This document shows, piece after piece, positions 37,576 through 50,476 of a stretch of DNA of 64,000 nucleotides. Below the pieces are notes generated by a model. It was given only the letters and a program-made list of their open reading frames with translations, was not told the origin of the DNA and made no database searches. Origin of the DNA: Cryptomeria japonica (Eukaryota > Streptophyta > Pinopsida > Cupressales > Cupressaceae); NCBI RefSeq assembly GCF_030272615.1, contig NC_081412.1:671798852-671862851 (forward strand), in the 5' to 3' direction. Position 1 is the stretch's first letter. Every line of letters begins with the position of its first letter. A program made the position numbers and the translations under genes.

Positions 37576-40296
37576 CTAAGTATCTATCGGTGGGGGTATG
37601 ACCCCAAGCTATTCTCTTAGATTTTCAAAAGTCTCCTTAGGTAGAGGTTTAGTGAAAATATCTGCAATCTGCTCTTTAGTGTTCACATAAACCAGTTTGA
37701 CTTGTTTTGCTTCAACATTTTCTTTCAGAAAGTTCAGCTTGATAGAAACATGTTTTGTTTTAGAATGTAGTACTGGATTCTTTGATATATCAATTGTTGT
37801 AGTGTTATCACAATAGATAGTTATAGGTTCCTTGCAATTCACCTTTATGTCCTTTAACATTTTCTTAAGCCATAATACTTATGTACAGTTTGTTGTTGCT
37901 GGAACATATTTTGATTCTGCTGTTGATAAAGATATGCAACTTTGTTTCTTGCTTAACCAAGAAATTAATCTGTTTCTAAGGAAAAATGCTCTGCCGGTGG
38001 TGGTTTTCCTGTCATCTACATCTCCTACCCAATTTGCATCTGTATATGCACATAATTCAAAGTTGTCATCTCTAGGATACCATAAGCCAAGATTTGTAGT
38101 GCCTTGTAAGTATCAAAAAATCCTTTTCACTACTAATTCATGATTTTCTCTAGGATTACTTTGAAATCTTGAAATAATACATACTGCATTCATAATATCT
38201 GGTCTTGTTTGTGTTAAGTACAGTAAACCTCCTATCATGGATTTGTACCTGGTTGGATTAATAGGTGTTGAACCATCTCTTATTGATAATTTTTCATTTG
38301 TAGTCATAGGTGTACTTACTGGTTTAGAGTTCTCCATCCCAAATTTCTTTAGTAACTCCTTTAAGTACTTTGATTGACTCAAGAATATACCATTGTCAGT
38401 CTGTGAAATCTGCAATCCTAAAAAGAATTTTACTTCTCCTATCATAGACATTTCAAATTCTTGTTGCATTTTGATAGAAAAATCTTTACATAATCCATTT
38501 TCTCCTCCAAAGATTATATCATCAACAAAAACTTCTATAACCAAGATGTCATGATTAGTTACTTTATATTATAAATTACTGTTTGCATTACCTTTAGAAA
38601 AACCAATCTCCAAAAGATACTTATCTAATCTTGCATACCACGCTCTTGGAGCTTGCTTCAACCCATACAAAGTTTTCTTTAACCTACAAACCATATCTTT
38701 GTCTTCTGTTAAAGAAAATCCATCAGTTTGTTCAATCTAAACCTCTTCTTCAAGAATTCCATTTAAAAATGCACATTTAATATCCATCTAATATACTTTA
38801 TAGTTCTTATGAGCTGCAAAGTCCAAAAATAATCTAACTACCTCAATTCTAGCTACTGGTACAAAGGTTTCATTATAATCAATTCCTTCCTTTTGAGAAT
38901 ATCCCTTACACACTAGTCTTGCTTTATTTCTGATTATTTTACCATCTTCATTAAGTTTGTTCCTAAATACCCATTTGGTTCTAATAACATTTTTATCTTT
39001 AGGCCAAGGAAATAATGTCCAAGTGTTATTCATCTCAATCTATTCTAATTATTCTTCCATAGCTTTAATCCAAAATTTGTCTTCACATGCCTTATTAATT
39101 GATGATGGTTCAATTTGAGAAATAAGACATACCTCTTCATTTGCCAATCTTCCTCTTGTCATAACTCCTCTATATTTGTTTCCAATTATCTGATCTTCAG
39201 AATGATTCAATCTTACATACTGAGGTGTCTTTGTTTACTGCTATTCCTTAGTTATTGTGGAATTTTTAGATGATACCAGTGTAATTGGATCTTCATCCTA
39301 TGCTGGTGGGCTCAATGTAGATTCATTTGATAGAATTTTTGTTGCCAGTTCAAAATCCATATACCTTGAGGTACCTCTGAATTGTTCATCAATCTTTACA
39401 TTTGTACTTTCAACAATTTTTTTAATCTTTTGTTAAAACATCTATATGCTTTGCTCTTAGATGAATAACCAAGAAATATTCCTTCATCACTTCTAGGATC
39501 AAATTTTCCAATATACTCATATCTTCTAATATAACATTTACCTCCAAATATTCTAAAATATTTAAGAGTGGGAGTAATACCAAACCATAGTTCATGAGGG
39601 GTCTTACCGGTTTCACCTTTGATGTGAACTTTGTTGAATGTATAGACCATTGTACTTATTGCCTCTCTCTAATATACATGTGGTAAATTTGCTTCTGATA
39701 ACATACTTATTGCTGCATCCAAGATAGTTTTGTTTTTCCTTTCAACAACTCCATTCTGTTGTGGTGTCCGAGGTGCTGATAGTTGTCTTCTGATTCCATT
39801 CATTTCATAGAATGCATTGAATTCCTTAGATGTAAATTCATCTCCTTGATCTAATCTTAAACATTTGATTTTCTTACCAGTTTAATTTTCAACCATTGCT
39901 TTGAACAGCTTAAACTTTCCAAGTGCTTCTGATTTTTCTCTGAGAAAAGTAACCCAACACATTCTAGAATAGTCATCAATGATTAGCATGAAATATCTAT
40001 CACCCTGTAAGCTTTTAGTTCTAGCTGGACTAGATAAATTAGTATGAATTAAACCAAGAGCATTATTTGATTTCTCTGGAATACTTTTAAAACTAGCTCT
40101 AACCTGTTTTCCAAATTGACATTCCTTACATACTGTGTTGTGAGGTTTGACAATTTTAGGTAAATCTCCAACTGCCTTAGTAGTACTGATTTTTACCATA
40201 CAATCAAAATTTACATGACAGAGTCTTTTATGCCATAACCAACTTTCATCAATGTGTGCAATCAAGCATGTCTTTTCACTATTATTCCAATGAAAG
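37576..40296 (-). pseudogene. pol part of F: integrase, reverse transcriptase, RNase H
   Basis: Reading down from 40296: GAG-pre-integrase LWHKRLCHVNF (about 40235); integrase RYFMLIIDDYSRM (about 39985); the PQQNG region (about 39755); RT with GTKWVFRNK-like RTKWVFRNK (about 38975) and VFVDDIIFGG (about 38525); RNase H and YCDNTTTIDISK (about 37810), ending at TAG 37578-37576. A frameshift lies between 39430 and 39033. Stops occur near 39881, 39243, 38785, 38737 and 38570. Close protein identity with E shows both are one family. G inserted between protease and pre-integrase. Confidence 0.9.
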
Positions 40297-41988
40297 TGTG
40301 TGGGGGAAAAAGTGACACTAAGCAAACATGCCCTAATCTCACTTTCAATCACACACTTGTGGAATACGAAAGAGCCTAGAGGTATCATACAATTGGCTAC
40401 TTCTTTCTATGGAAGAGAGAGCCACGGGCTACCTATTAGGATTTCTATTCCTTTGTTGCAAATGATAGATAAAATGATGCAAGTTCAACTACTAGCCCTA
40501 GAGTGCAAGTATGAACTAGTAACAAGATTGCAAGATTGAGATTAAGTGATGAAAAGTTGTAAACACAAGGATAAAAGGAGAATGCAGATGTGTACCTGGG
40601 GTTAAAATCTAAGTGGAAATGTTCAGGACGGGGGTGTGGGTGCCACTGTCCTGATTCTGCACCTGAAACTACTCCTCAAACTGCTTTTTTGCAACCTGAA
40701 AAGCTGTCAAAAATGCTGAAACTTGCTGTCTGATAGAAGGACCAGGGTGCCCAGTGCCCCTGTCCCAGGGACCAGGGCACCTTGTGCCCCTGTCCTAGCA
40801 GGACCAGGGCACCCCACGCCCCTGTCCTAGTCTTTTTCTCTTCAATTTGGTCTGTTGTCCCGTCTCAGTCTGCTTCCGTCGGATCTGCAACTTGCGGCGT
40901 CCTTCGAATTCGAAAATCTGCACTTATATCTAAAAAGGTATGGTGGGTAGCTATATAGGGTTTTGCCTTAGTCAAACCCCCGCTTTGGTGATTTCCACCT
41001 CCACGAATAGCCAAGTTCTATTGTAAAAGTAATGTGTGTGCAGACCTTGTGTGTGTGCAAGATCCTAAAATGAAAGTAAGCAAACTAGAGCAACCTAGAA
41101 AGTAAACCCTAATTGCTTGTAAATGATAATGTAAATGCTCCAAATCAAGATGCAAAGTGATCTAAAGCATTAATACAAATGATATAATGAGGCTTATGCA
41201 AAGACATGAAAACAACATGAAATCATACCCAACCCCAAGGGAGGGGTACAAGCCAATCTTCAGTCGGTGATCCCCAATTGCTCTTCAATGTCTTCAAAGC
41301 CCTAAATGGATGAATGAAATTGATGAATGCTTGATGGATGGTTGTTGAATGTTGTTAAAGTCTTCAAAGATCTTCTCTTTCGCTGCGTAGAAGGCTCTTG
41401 AAACGAAAATACCGATCCTTTCAAATGAAGAAAGAGAGCTCTTATATATGAAACCCTAGGTCTTAATTTCAACTTTAGGCCGACCTAGAGATTGAATCTC
41501 CCTCCAATTTCTTGGGGTTAAGCTTTATTTTATGATTGGATTGCACTCCTAAAATTTTGGGAAAAATGTCTGGGACCATGTGCATGCCAGGCGCCATGGT
41601 CCTCTCCGAGCGCCATGGTCCCGACAAATTTTCACCAAATTTTTTAGGGCCATCGGATATGATGATTTTAGAGAGAATCCCGAAGTTACAGGTGATTTCG
41701 AGATGTTTTGAGCCCCAAAATCAAGCCCCCAAGTTCAAAATAGGACCTAATTAGGGTTTTTGATTAAATGATGTATTGGAAGAATAAAATGAAAGGGGCA
41801 CACTTTAATGAAAGGGCCCAACTTTATGATATGGGAGATGATAAAATAGAACCCTAGACCTAATTAATTTAATTAATTAAGTGCTAAAGGGGAAATGCAA
41901 TGCAAAATGCAAAATGCGCCAAGGTAGGTGCTAAACTAGGTGTGAAATTGTACCACCCTAGCAAGTGCGTACAATTTACGACGCTACA
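40297..41988 (-). repeat. 3' LTR of element G
   Basis: 1692 bp. On the minus strand TGTAGCGTCGTAAATT ... CCCCCACACA. A TATATAAG box on the minus strand lies at 41441-41448. A 32-bp minisatellite ('ggaccagggcacc...cccctgtcct') at 40738-40832 has three copies here and two in the 5' LTR. Confidence 0.95.
40738..40832. repeat. minisatellite inside the G LTR
   Basis: Three tandem units of about 32 bp, each with 'ggaccagggcacc' and 'gcccctgtcc'. The other LTR (about 47816-47878) has two units with more CG ('agggcgccccatgcccc'). Confidence 0.8.
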
Positions 41989-42004
41989 TTTAGCCCCCAC
42001 TTTA
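41989..42004 (-). other. polypurine tract of G
   Basis: Plus strand 'tttagcccccacttta', so TAAAGTGGGGGCTAAA on the minus strand, immediately before the LTR start TGTAGC. Comparable to the tract beside the K LTR. Confidence 0.75.
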
Positions 42005-43824
42005 GCGGTCATATGAACACTACGTGCATATGCAAGCTAAAGTACAGAAAAGTAAACATTATTTGAAAAAGGATATATCCATAAGTCTGTCGAACGAAGC
42101 CCCCAGCGGTATCTGCAGTACACAGTTAGGAATCGCACCCTACAAAACACACGTTAGATCACAAAATCACCTAATGCTTACTAAGGAAGGTGATGAAAAT
42201 TTGAGGGTAGCTATATGCCCCCCCCTGTTTCAGCTTGCTAATTTTAGTGAGTTGAAACAGGGTATCATGTTTACCACTTTGAATTGTTAAAGAATATTGA
42301 TGACAAATGCTCACAAGAAGATTTGATATGAGATCAAAAACTAATGGAGAATCATTTGGTAAGAAAGAGGACTAAATCTCAATTCCAACACAACAAAGAG
42401 TGTGAGGATTTGAGAGTTCTCTAACACAAGATGAAGGATGTAAATGGAAACAAAATGCAAAGAGAAGAAAAGAAAGGAAAAAAGCATGAATACACACATT
42501 GGTGGTCCATGAGAAGAATAGTGAGAGAGAAAACATGAACTTCTCGCCCCTAGATCTTGTCTAGGTGATCCATGGGAAAAAGAGCATGGAAAACTAGCCC
42601 CTAGAGTCTATCTAGGTGATCCATGTAAGGGAGGAGAGTGAGAAAGTCTAGCCTTATGCCGCTAGTTCCACTCAACTTCGTGCATGTGTGTGTAAGTGAG
42701 GTTAGAAGCATCTCATAGGAGTCTATGCCCGAGTATGCTACAACCTGTATATGTATAGTACAAAAGCGTGACATTTCGCTCTAAGAGTCTGTGCTCTGGT
42801 TCCGAGAATAATCACCTTACATAAAAGAAAAATGGAGACATCTCGCTCTAAGAGTCTGTGCTATGGTTCCGAGAATGACCCATTGCTCAAAAAGTGTAAT
42901 TTTTATGTCATAAGCAAAGTAGAACAAGGATACCTACCTTCATCACAAAAGAAGATACCCCAAAAATGCAACAATGTCATAGATCCAATCAAGAGAGTCT
43001 TGCACTCTTTAAGCAAGGATAAGATAGTTGAAAAGGGATATCTTGTAGTATGTGTAAAGGAGATCCTTAGAGGAGAAGAGATCTTTGTACAAAAGACACC
43101 TATCCCTGAGAGGAATTGTCCTAGACAAATATAACATCTTCTAGAATAAGACAAAGAAGAGAATAAGAATGCAATACTTCCTTCTTTTGCGAGGTGAAAG
43201 TGATTCTTAATGAAGGATGACGCTCTTTTTAACCCAATTGGGAGAGTGAATTCATTATGGATGTACTTTACCAAGTGAAAAAGAGGTTTTAGTCAAGGAC
43301 TTACACCTCTTGTGAGAGAGAATCCTTGAACAAACAACAAAAAATGCATACAAGGAATAACATCAAGTAATAAAGTTCACACCATCCACGAAATAGGAAA
43401 AAGTGGATCCTTAGATAAAAATAAGGAAAGATCATTGCCTCCCAAGGATAAGGACAATGAGAAGGACTTACACAATCTTCTAGGGAGGGATTTAAACATA
43501 AGCAAAATGTACTACATACTCACATGAGTTCATGCAAGCAAGACATTAGTGTATGTAAAATGCTCCTCACAAGAAGTGGGTAGGATAAGAAAGAGAATAC
43601 ACATCTTCTCCCATATCTAGGAAAAGAGGATTCTAAAGAAAAGATGATCAATATTTCCACATTAATACCTCATAGGAACAAGAGATAACATAGAAGAATT
43701 AGGCTATTATGTTGCTTCAAAAATATGATTGCACTTGAAATTGTACCATCATGAATGACAATGAGCCCCCAGTAAATGAGCTACCAATGTCACATAATGA
43801 TGAGCAACATAATAGCCATTAATA
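42005..43824 (-). other. 3' untranslated region of G
   Basis: About 1.8 kb without a supported gene. It contains local duplications: 'ctcgcccctagatcttgtct' / 'tagcccctagagtctatct' each followed by 'aggtgatccatg' (42541-42625), and a pair of about 40 bp centred on 'cgctctaagagtctgtgct' (42776 and 42844). These could be relics of lost pol or of regulatory duplications. I see no RT or integrase motif on either strand. Confidence 0.6.
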
Positions 43825-46800
43825 TTATTTAAAGACATGATAGATTGAATGAGGTATTTGAATATGACATGCTAAATGCTCAAATATAAGTGAGATCAAA
43901 AACATGTATAAAATGATAAAAATTGAAGAAGGAAAGTCACAAGAAATCTTAGAAGAGGGATGAGTGTAATTTATTAGAGCCTTATCCCTGGAGGAAAGGA
44001 CTTTATGATGAATAGGAGATAAAGATTCATAAGTGGATTTAGAAATTTGAGGGGATTCATAAAGAGATTTATTCATTGCCAATATTTCCTTATGAGGGGA
44101 ATGAGAGTTGATAGGAGTAGAAGATGATTTAGTTGAAGTGAGATCATCATCACTACTAAATATAGCATTCACATTGAGAGATGGTCTTTTAGATGCTTTG
44201 GTGGGCTTAGAAAGATTATATCCAAGTCCAAATGAATATTCATGCATGTTATGCTCTAAAGGAACTTTAATTCCTTGTTCATTTGTGCCACAACCATTTC
44301 CATTATAGCCACTCTTAGCCAAAATATGAAAACCACGACCACAACGATTAGCCATTTCAGAAAGAAAAGGTGGTTTTTCATAAGACAAAGAATCAAATTC
44401 TTTAGAATTAGAGGTGTGAGGGGAAGAATTTTGAGAAGTAGCCACAAATTTATTGCTCATAGGTTCAGGTAAGACTTATTGATCTCTAGTTTCTTCCTTC
44501 TTTTTAACTTTAAGCTCTCTAGGAGGAACCCTATACTCACCTACAAAGGTGGGATTAAAATCAAGAGATCCCCAATCGTCTTCTGCGAGAACCTTCTCAG
44601 GATCAAAAGCCTTTTCATGTGTAGATCCAAGTTGAGAAGAATCTTCTTCAGGAACTTCAGACTCGTCCAAAGAATTTTGATTATCAGAGGGTGATGATTC
44701 ATCCATAGGTATCTTGTTTAACGAGTCATCACTAGAAGAGGAAGGCTTAGAAGAACTCCCTTTGGAAGTAGATGTTTGCAAACAAGCTTGAAAATTAGTA
44801 TCACCTATCAAGGTATATGTCTTATTATTATAAATAAATTTAACTTGCCTATGCAATGTAGAGGGGACAGCTTGCATTCTGTGAATCCAAGGTCTCCCTA
44901 ATAACAAGTTGTATGCTAGATTTCTCGACATAACATGGATAGGAGTAGGCAAAGTAACAGGTCCCACTGTGATGGGTAAGGTGATAATACCTAATGAAGA
45001 CTTAGCCACATTATCAAAGCCTTGAATGTGATGAGAGTCAGGCTCAATAAGGGATGTATCCACATTCATCTTATGCAATAGATTAATGCTACACACATTA
45101 AGGCTAGAACCATTATCTACCAGTGTTCGTCTTATAGCAGTGTCATTTATGATAACCACAATCATCAAGGGATCATATTGATGTTGAATTTCACTAGTAG
45201 GCAACTCATCTTGAGTAAACACAATTTGAGCTTTAGGATTCATCACAGAGTTAACCAAAGATACTATATTACTAGATGTATTAGGTGGAGGAACATTCAA
45301 ATCTTTCAAGGCATCTTGTAACATTCCATGATGAGTGGAAGAAGTTTGGATCAAATCCCAAAGGGATATCTTAGCAGGGGTAGCTTTAAGTTGTTCAATA
45401 AGATCATATTCCTTACCAAGAACTTGTGAAATATGAGGAGCTTGAGGAAGAATAGGTTGGGAAGGAGGAAGTGAAGTTGGGCTAACTGGAGGAGGATTAG
45501 GTTGCCTATTATTTCTAGTATTATAAGTATGGGCAACCGCATGATAACTCTCTCTAGTCAGTTGCTTAGCATACTCATAAGGGCTCTTAGTATAATAACC
45601 TCCTTGCACAGTAATAATAGGTTTCTTAGGAGTGCAAAAAGAATCATTAGCATAACCACCTTGAACCACTAAGATAGGCTTATTTAAAGGTTGAGAATTT
45701 TGAGAAGGACAAGCACCTTGGACAGTGAAGAGAGGTTTGTTAGGTGTTTCATTCACATGTATCAAATTAATTGAGGATGGTTTAGAGGAATGAACAAAAG
45801 TGTTGGAAGAATTATTGATAGTCTTCTCTTGCACTAAAATCTCATCACAGATTAAATCAATTTTAGGAGAGAGACAAGGGGTAGGCATTGATGTTCTAGT
45901 AGGCAGAGTAATACTAGGAAAGGTCATATCATCCTCTATCATCAAAGGATCTACATGGGGAATAAACTTTATAGGAGAAGGATCAAAATTACTCTCTAAA
46001 GTCTCACTCTTGAGAGGGAGATCTTTGAAAGAGATGTTAACCATCTTGTTTTGAGCTAGGGTTTCCTTATGAGTAGAACCAAGTTGAGGAGAGGGAGAAT
46101 AATTGAGATTCAAGGAAGGTGAGAAACTATCAACGGAGTTTTCAATCTTTATTTCATCCCCTTTGGCTAGGGTTCTCTCATGGGGTAGAGAATAATCTAC
46201 ACCTTCTCCTAATGGTTCATCCCAAATAGTGAGGTTGTTGAAAGGAATGTTTAAAGTATTGTCGATTTCGGGAGAGGAGATAACATTGTTTATTAATTCC
46301 TCATCCTTAGGAGGGAGAGCATCAATAGATGTGTTAAACTCATCCTCTTTACTCAAAATATGTTCAATATGATCTTTAGGGGAGAGAGAATTAAGGAAAT
46401 TGCTTATTATTTCATCTTCTTTCTCTAAGGGATGCTTATGGGTAAGACAAACTTTAGGAGAAGGGTAAACATTTATCATTAATTCATCATCTCTAGTGGG
46501 AATTTTGTTGGAAAAGGAAATGCCATCACTAGGAAATGTAGGGATAATGTCATCTTATTGCACAAAAGGATCCTCATGAAGGGAGTGTTTTTTAGGAGGA
46601 ACATGAACATATTTCTCCAAAGATTCATGCTTAGGAAGGAGATCTTTGAAAGAAGTGTTCATAACCTCTTGTTGCACTAACATGCCCCCATTGGAAGGAC
46701 CAACTTTAGGAGAAAATAAGTCAATGTCCATCAATACCTTTTCACTTAGAGAGGCATCGTGTAGGGAAGGTGAAGTAACATTAAGAAAGGTGTTTATGAT

Positions 46801-47031
46801 ATCATTCTCTTCCTCTAGGATAGCTAAATAGGAAGGGCACATTTTAGGAGAATTGTCAAGATCACTCTTAAAGTCTTCATCCTTAGAGCATGGGAGAGTC
46901 TCAAAGGGATTGGTAGCAACTCTTTTAGGCACTAAAATTTTGTTATAGATGGGGGGAGGTTCTTTAGGAGAAGGAAAAATTGAAACAAGGGAAGCTAACC
47001 CATTATCACATCTATGAAATGAATGCATCAT
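43825..47031 (-). pseudogene. polyprotein of G: repeat-rich region, retropepsin, G-patch
   Basis: One unshifted frame of 1069 codons from ATG 47031, with in-frame TAA at 46557-46555 and 44478-44476. Codons 1-450 are Ser/Pro/Asp/Lys-rich and built of degenerate repeats of about 55 residues (compare NTSFKDLLPKHESLE and NISFKDLPLKSETLE). Three copies of KP(I/L)xxVQGGY follow (about 45585-45755). The retropepsin has TLVDNGSSLNV (Asn-Gly where Ser/Thr-Gly is usual) and LAYNLLLGRPWIHRM (about 45120-44870). Near the C-terminus, GYNGNGCGTNEQGI (44285-44325) fits a G-patch. No CCHC knuckle or standard gypsy capsid was recognised. The product would be a structural/protease precursor; function is inference. 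Confidence 0.85.
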
Positions 47032-47360
47032 GACAACAATTTTCCTTTTTCAAATGATAACACATGCAAAATAGAAGGAAATGTTTAATTTTAACCAATG
47101 TAAGCACTTAGAATGTAGATTTAGAAAATGAAATTTATGATTCAAATGAGTTCCTAAATCAGATTTGAAATTATTGATCCCAATTAAGCTATCCAAATGT
47201 TCAACTTTGAATTGAAAAATTAGAGTTTTAGCAAAAATTTCCTCTAAATTTTTGAATCTTGCAAGAAATTAAAACTTGTAAATACAAATTTGAATTTGAA
47301 ATAGCATAAACACTCAAATTTGAAAACATAAATCAGAATTAGAGAAGATTGGAGTTCACC
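47032..47360 (-). other. 5' leader of G
   Basis: About 330 bp of AT-rich DNA between the primer site and the first ATG of the polyprotein. Nothing else recognised. Confidence 0.6.
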
Positions 47361-47372
47361 TCGGGTTCACCA
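47361..47372 (-). other. primer binding site of G, tRNA-Trp type
   Basis: The minus strand reads TGGTGAACCCGA three bases after the 5' LTR. It is complementary to TCGGGTTCACCA, which matches the 3' end of plant tRNA-Trp (acceptor CGGGTTC-A-CCA) as I recall it. The next bases extend the match with about two mismatches over 19. This differs from the Met-type site of the other elements here. Confidence 0.75.
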
Positions 47373-47375
47373 AAA

Positions 47376-49016
47376 TGTGTGGGGGAAAAAGTGACACTAA
47401 GCAAACATGCCCTAATCTCACTTTCAATCACACACTTGTGGAATATGAAAGAGCCTAGAGGTATCACACAATTGGCTACTTCTTTGTATGGAAGAGAGAG
47501 CCACGGGATACCTATTAGGATTTCTATTCCTTTGTTGTAAATGATAGATAAAATGATGCAAGTGCAACTACTAGCCCTAGAGTGCAAGTATGAACTAGTA
47601 ACAAGATTGCAAGATTGAGATTAAGTGATGAAAAGTTGTAAACACAAGGATAAAAGGAGAATGCAGATGTGTACCTGGGGTTAAAATATGAGTGGAAATG
47701 TTCGGGACGGGGGGGCGGGCACCACTGTCCTAATTCTGCACCTGAAACTACTCTAAAACTGCTGTTTTGCAACCTGAAAAGCTGTCAAAAATGCTGAAAC
47801 TTGTTGTCTGACAGAAGGACCAAGGCGCCCAGCGCCCCTGTCCTGGCAGGACCAGGGCGCCCCATGCCCCTATCCTGGTCTTTTGCTCTACAATTTGGTG
47901 TGTTGTCCCATCTCAATCTGCTTCCGTCGGATCTGCAACTTGTGGCATCCTTCGAATTCGGAAATCTGCACTTATATCTGAAAAGGTATGGTGGGCGGCT
48001 ATATAGGGTTTTGCCTTAGTCAAACCCCTGCTTTGGTGATTTCCACCTCCATGAATAACCAAGTTGTATTGTAAAAGTAATGTGTGTGCAGACCTTGTGT
48101 GTGTGCAAGATCCTAAAATGAAAGTAAGCAAACTAGAGCAACCTAGAAAGTAAACCCTAATTGCTTGTAAATGATAATGTAAATGCTCCAAATCAAGATG
48201 CAAAGTGATCTAAAGCATTAATACAAATGATATAATGAGGCTTATGCAAAGACATGAAAATAACATGAAATCATACCCAACCCCAAGGGAGGGGTACAAG
48301 CCAATCTTCAGTCGGTGATCCCCAATTGCTCTTCAATGTCTTCAAAGCCCTAAATGGATGAATGAAATTGATGAATGCTTGATGGATGGTTGTTGAATGT
48401 TGTTAATGTCTTCAAAGATCTGCTCTTTCACTGCGTAGAAGGCTCTTGAAACCAAAATTCTGATCCTTTCAAATGAAGAAAGAGAGCTCTTATATATGAA
48501 ACCCTAGGTCTTAATTTCAACTTTAGGCCGACCTAGAGATTGAATCTCCCACCAATTTCTTGGGGTTAAGATTTATTTTATGATTGGATTGCGCTCCTAA
48601 AATTTCGGGAAAAATGTCCGGGACCATGTGCATGCCGGGCGCCATGGTCCTGAAAACTTTTCACCAAATTTTCAGGGCCGTCGGATATGATGATTTTAGA
48701 GAGAATCTCGAAGTTACAAGTGATTTCGAGATGTTTTGACCCCCGAAATCAAGCCCCCAAGTTCAAAATAGGACCTAATTAGGGTTTTTGATTAAATGAT
48801 GTATTGGAAGAATAAAATGAAAGGGGAACACTTTAATGAAAGGGCCCAACTTTATGATATGGGAGATGATAAAATAGAACCCTAGACCTAATTAATTTAA
48901 TTAATTAAGTCCTAAAGGGGAAATGCAATGCAAAATGCAAAATGCGCCAAGGCGGGTGCTAAACTAGGTGTGAAATTGTACCACCCTAGCAAGTGCGTAC
49001 AATTTATGACGCTATA
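47376..49016 (-). repeat. 5' LTR of element G
   Basis: 1641 bp. The plus strand runs TGTGTGGGGGAAAAAG ... GACGCTATA (terminal CA decayed to TA). Minus-strand TATATAAG at 48489-48496. Lacks one 32-bp minisatellite unit and about 18 bp near 48650 compared with the 3' LTR. Confidence 0.95.
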
Positions 49017-49021
49017 GAAAG

Positions 49022-50433
49022 ATATTACCTCTAGTCTAATTATCGGTTGCAATTTCCAAACCAGTTCTATTCATAATTTTGCATTTACCATTTTTGAACT
49101 GTAACTAAAATCCTTTCTCAACTAATTGATTAACACTCAAAAGATTATGCTTTAAACCTTCAACATAGTAAACATTTTCAGTGTTATGCTTACCATCAAG
49201 AGATATTGAACCCTTACCTTTGATTGAATGAGCTTTGTCATCTCCAAATATTACTAGACCTCCATTATTTTCTTGAAAGTTCAAGAATTTACTTTTGTCA
49301 CCAGTCATGTGATGTGAGCATCTTGATTCAATGATCCATTCATCCTTTACTTCAATTTTTGCTGTCAAGGCCTGTTCTACCGGTTGCACTACAGGTGCCG
49401 ATTGATCTTCTGTTATAGCAACAAAAACCCATCCATTGTCTGCTGGATCCTCATCAGAATCATCAATCACTCCTTCATCAACAACATAACAATATTTGTC
49501 CTTATTCTTCTTGAATCTATATCTTTGATATTCAGGATTAGGCTTGTATGTCCTTCTAGCTTCTTCTCTTAACCTAGCATGTCTATCAGGGCATCTTGAA
49601 GCCAAATGACCAATCTTATTGTAGTTAAAACATTTAAAGGGTGATTTACCTTCATACTTACTTCCAACTAGACCTTTAGGCATTTTTCTTGCAAATAGTG
49701 CTTCAAGTTCTTGAAGTTCTTCATTTTCTCTCCTGCTTTCCTCAAGTTCTCTTGCATAAAAGGCTTTCCAATCAGCTTTATCAAATGATGATGCAGATGA
49801 TGTTGATGCTTTGAAAGCTAAATCTATTTTTATAGCAGTAATAGGACCAAATTCCTCAATCTCAAAGGCTGATATTTTTCCAATCAATGTATCCCTAGTT
49901 ACTGATGTATTAGGCATTGTTCTAAGTTCATTTATTGCAATAACCTTCATTTTATATGCTGGTGGCAATCCTCTTAAAACTTTTAAAACAATTTCATCTT
50001 CACTTAAGGTTCCTCCACAACATTTAATACCCAAAATGATTTCATTTACTCTTTCATCCTCTTCCATTTTTAGACTTTCATACCTGACCCAGAAGCTTTC
50101 AAGTTTTGTAATTTTGACTGTGGAATCTCCTTCATTTAATTTTTTGAAATGATCCCAAATAGCTTTAGCAATAGACCTATCAGATAGTCCCATGATTTGC
50201 TGATCTGATAATGTGCTCAAAAGTGCTTCTCTTGCCTTGCAATCATTTTCTTCATCTTTAGTCAGATTTGGAGGATTAGGTTGAGTTGTAGTAGGAGCAG
50301 TATATCCATTCTTTGTAACCTCCCAGATATCTTTTCCAATACAGTTCAGATGTGTCTCCATCCTGATCTTCCATATCCCATAGTTAGTTTCATCAAGTTT
50401 AGGACTATCCTTCCTGAAATAGTTGCTAGACAT
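49022..50433 (-). pseudogene. gag and protease part of F
   Basis: ATG at 50433 (MSSNYFRKD), matching the start of E. An open stretch of 442 codons covers the gag N-terminus (YGIWKIRMETHLNCIGKDIW), UBN2-type capsid, zinc knuckle (CFNYNKIGHLASRC, second Cys replaced by Tyr, near 49605) and protease IIESRCSHHMTG, where the catalytic Asp-Ser-Gly is changed to Glu-Ser-Arg. The protease is therefore very unlikely to be active. It continues to 49022, where G interrupts the polyprotein before the pre-integrase domain (resumes at 40296). Confidence 0.92.
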
Positions 50434-50476
50434 TGGATCTCCTCAAGTTGTTAAGCTTCAGCAAAAAGAGGACTAG

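Larger units (their letters stand above)
40297..49016 (-). mobile_element. element G: non-autonomous Ty3/gypsy-type element with protease and G-patch
   Basis: 8720 bp, target duplication GAAAG at 40292-40296 and 49017-49021. LTRs are 1692 bp (40297-41988) and 1641 bp (47376-49016), about 95% identical by eye outside two indels that account for the 51-bp difference. The minus-strand primer site matches tRNA-Trp. The one long frame (47031-43825) holds repeats, a retropepsin and a G-patch. No reverse transcriptase, RNase H or integrase was found anywhere in the 5.4-kb interior. The protease wording (LLGRPWIHRM) is of gypsy type. It is the innermost and so the latest insertion of the nest. Confidence 0.9.
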
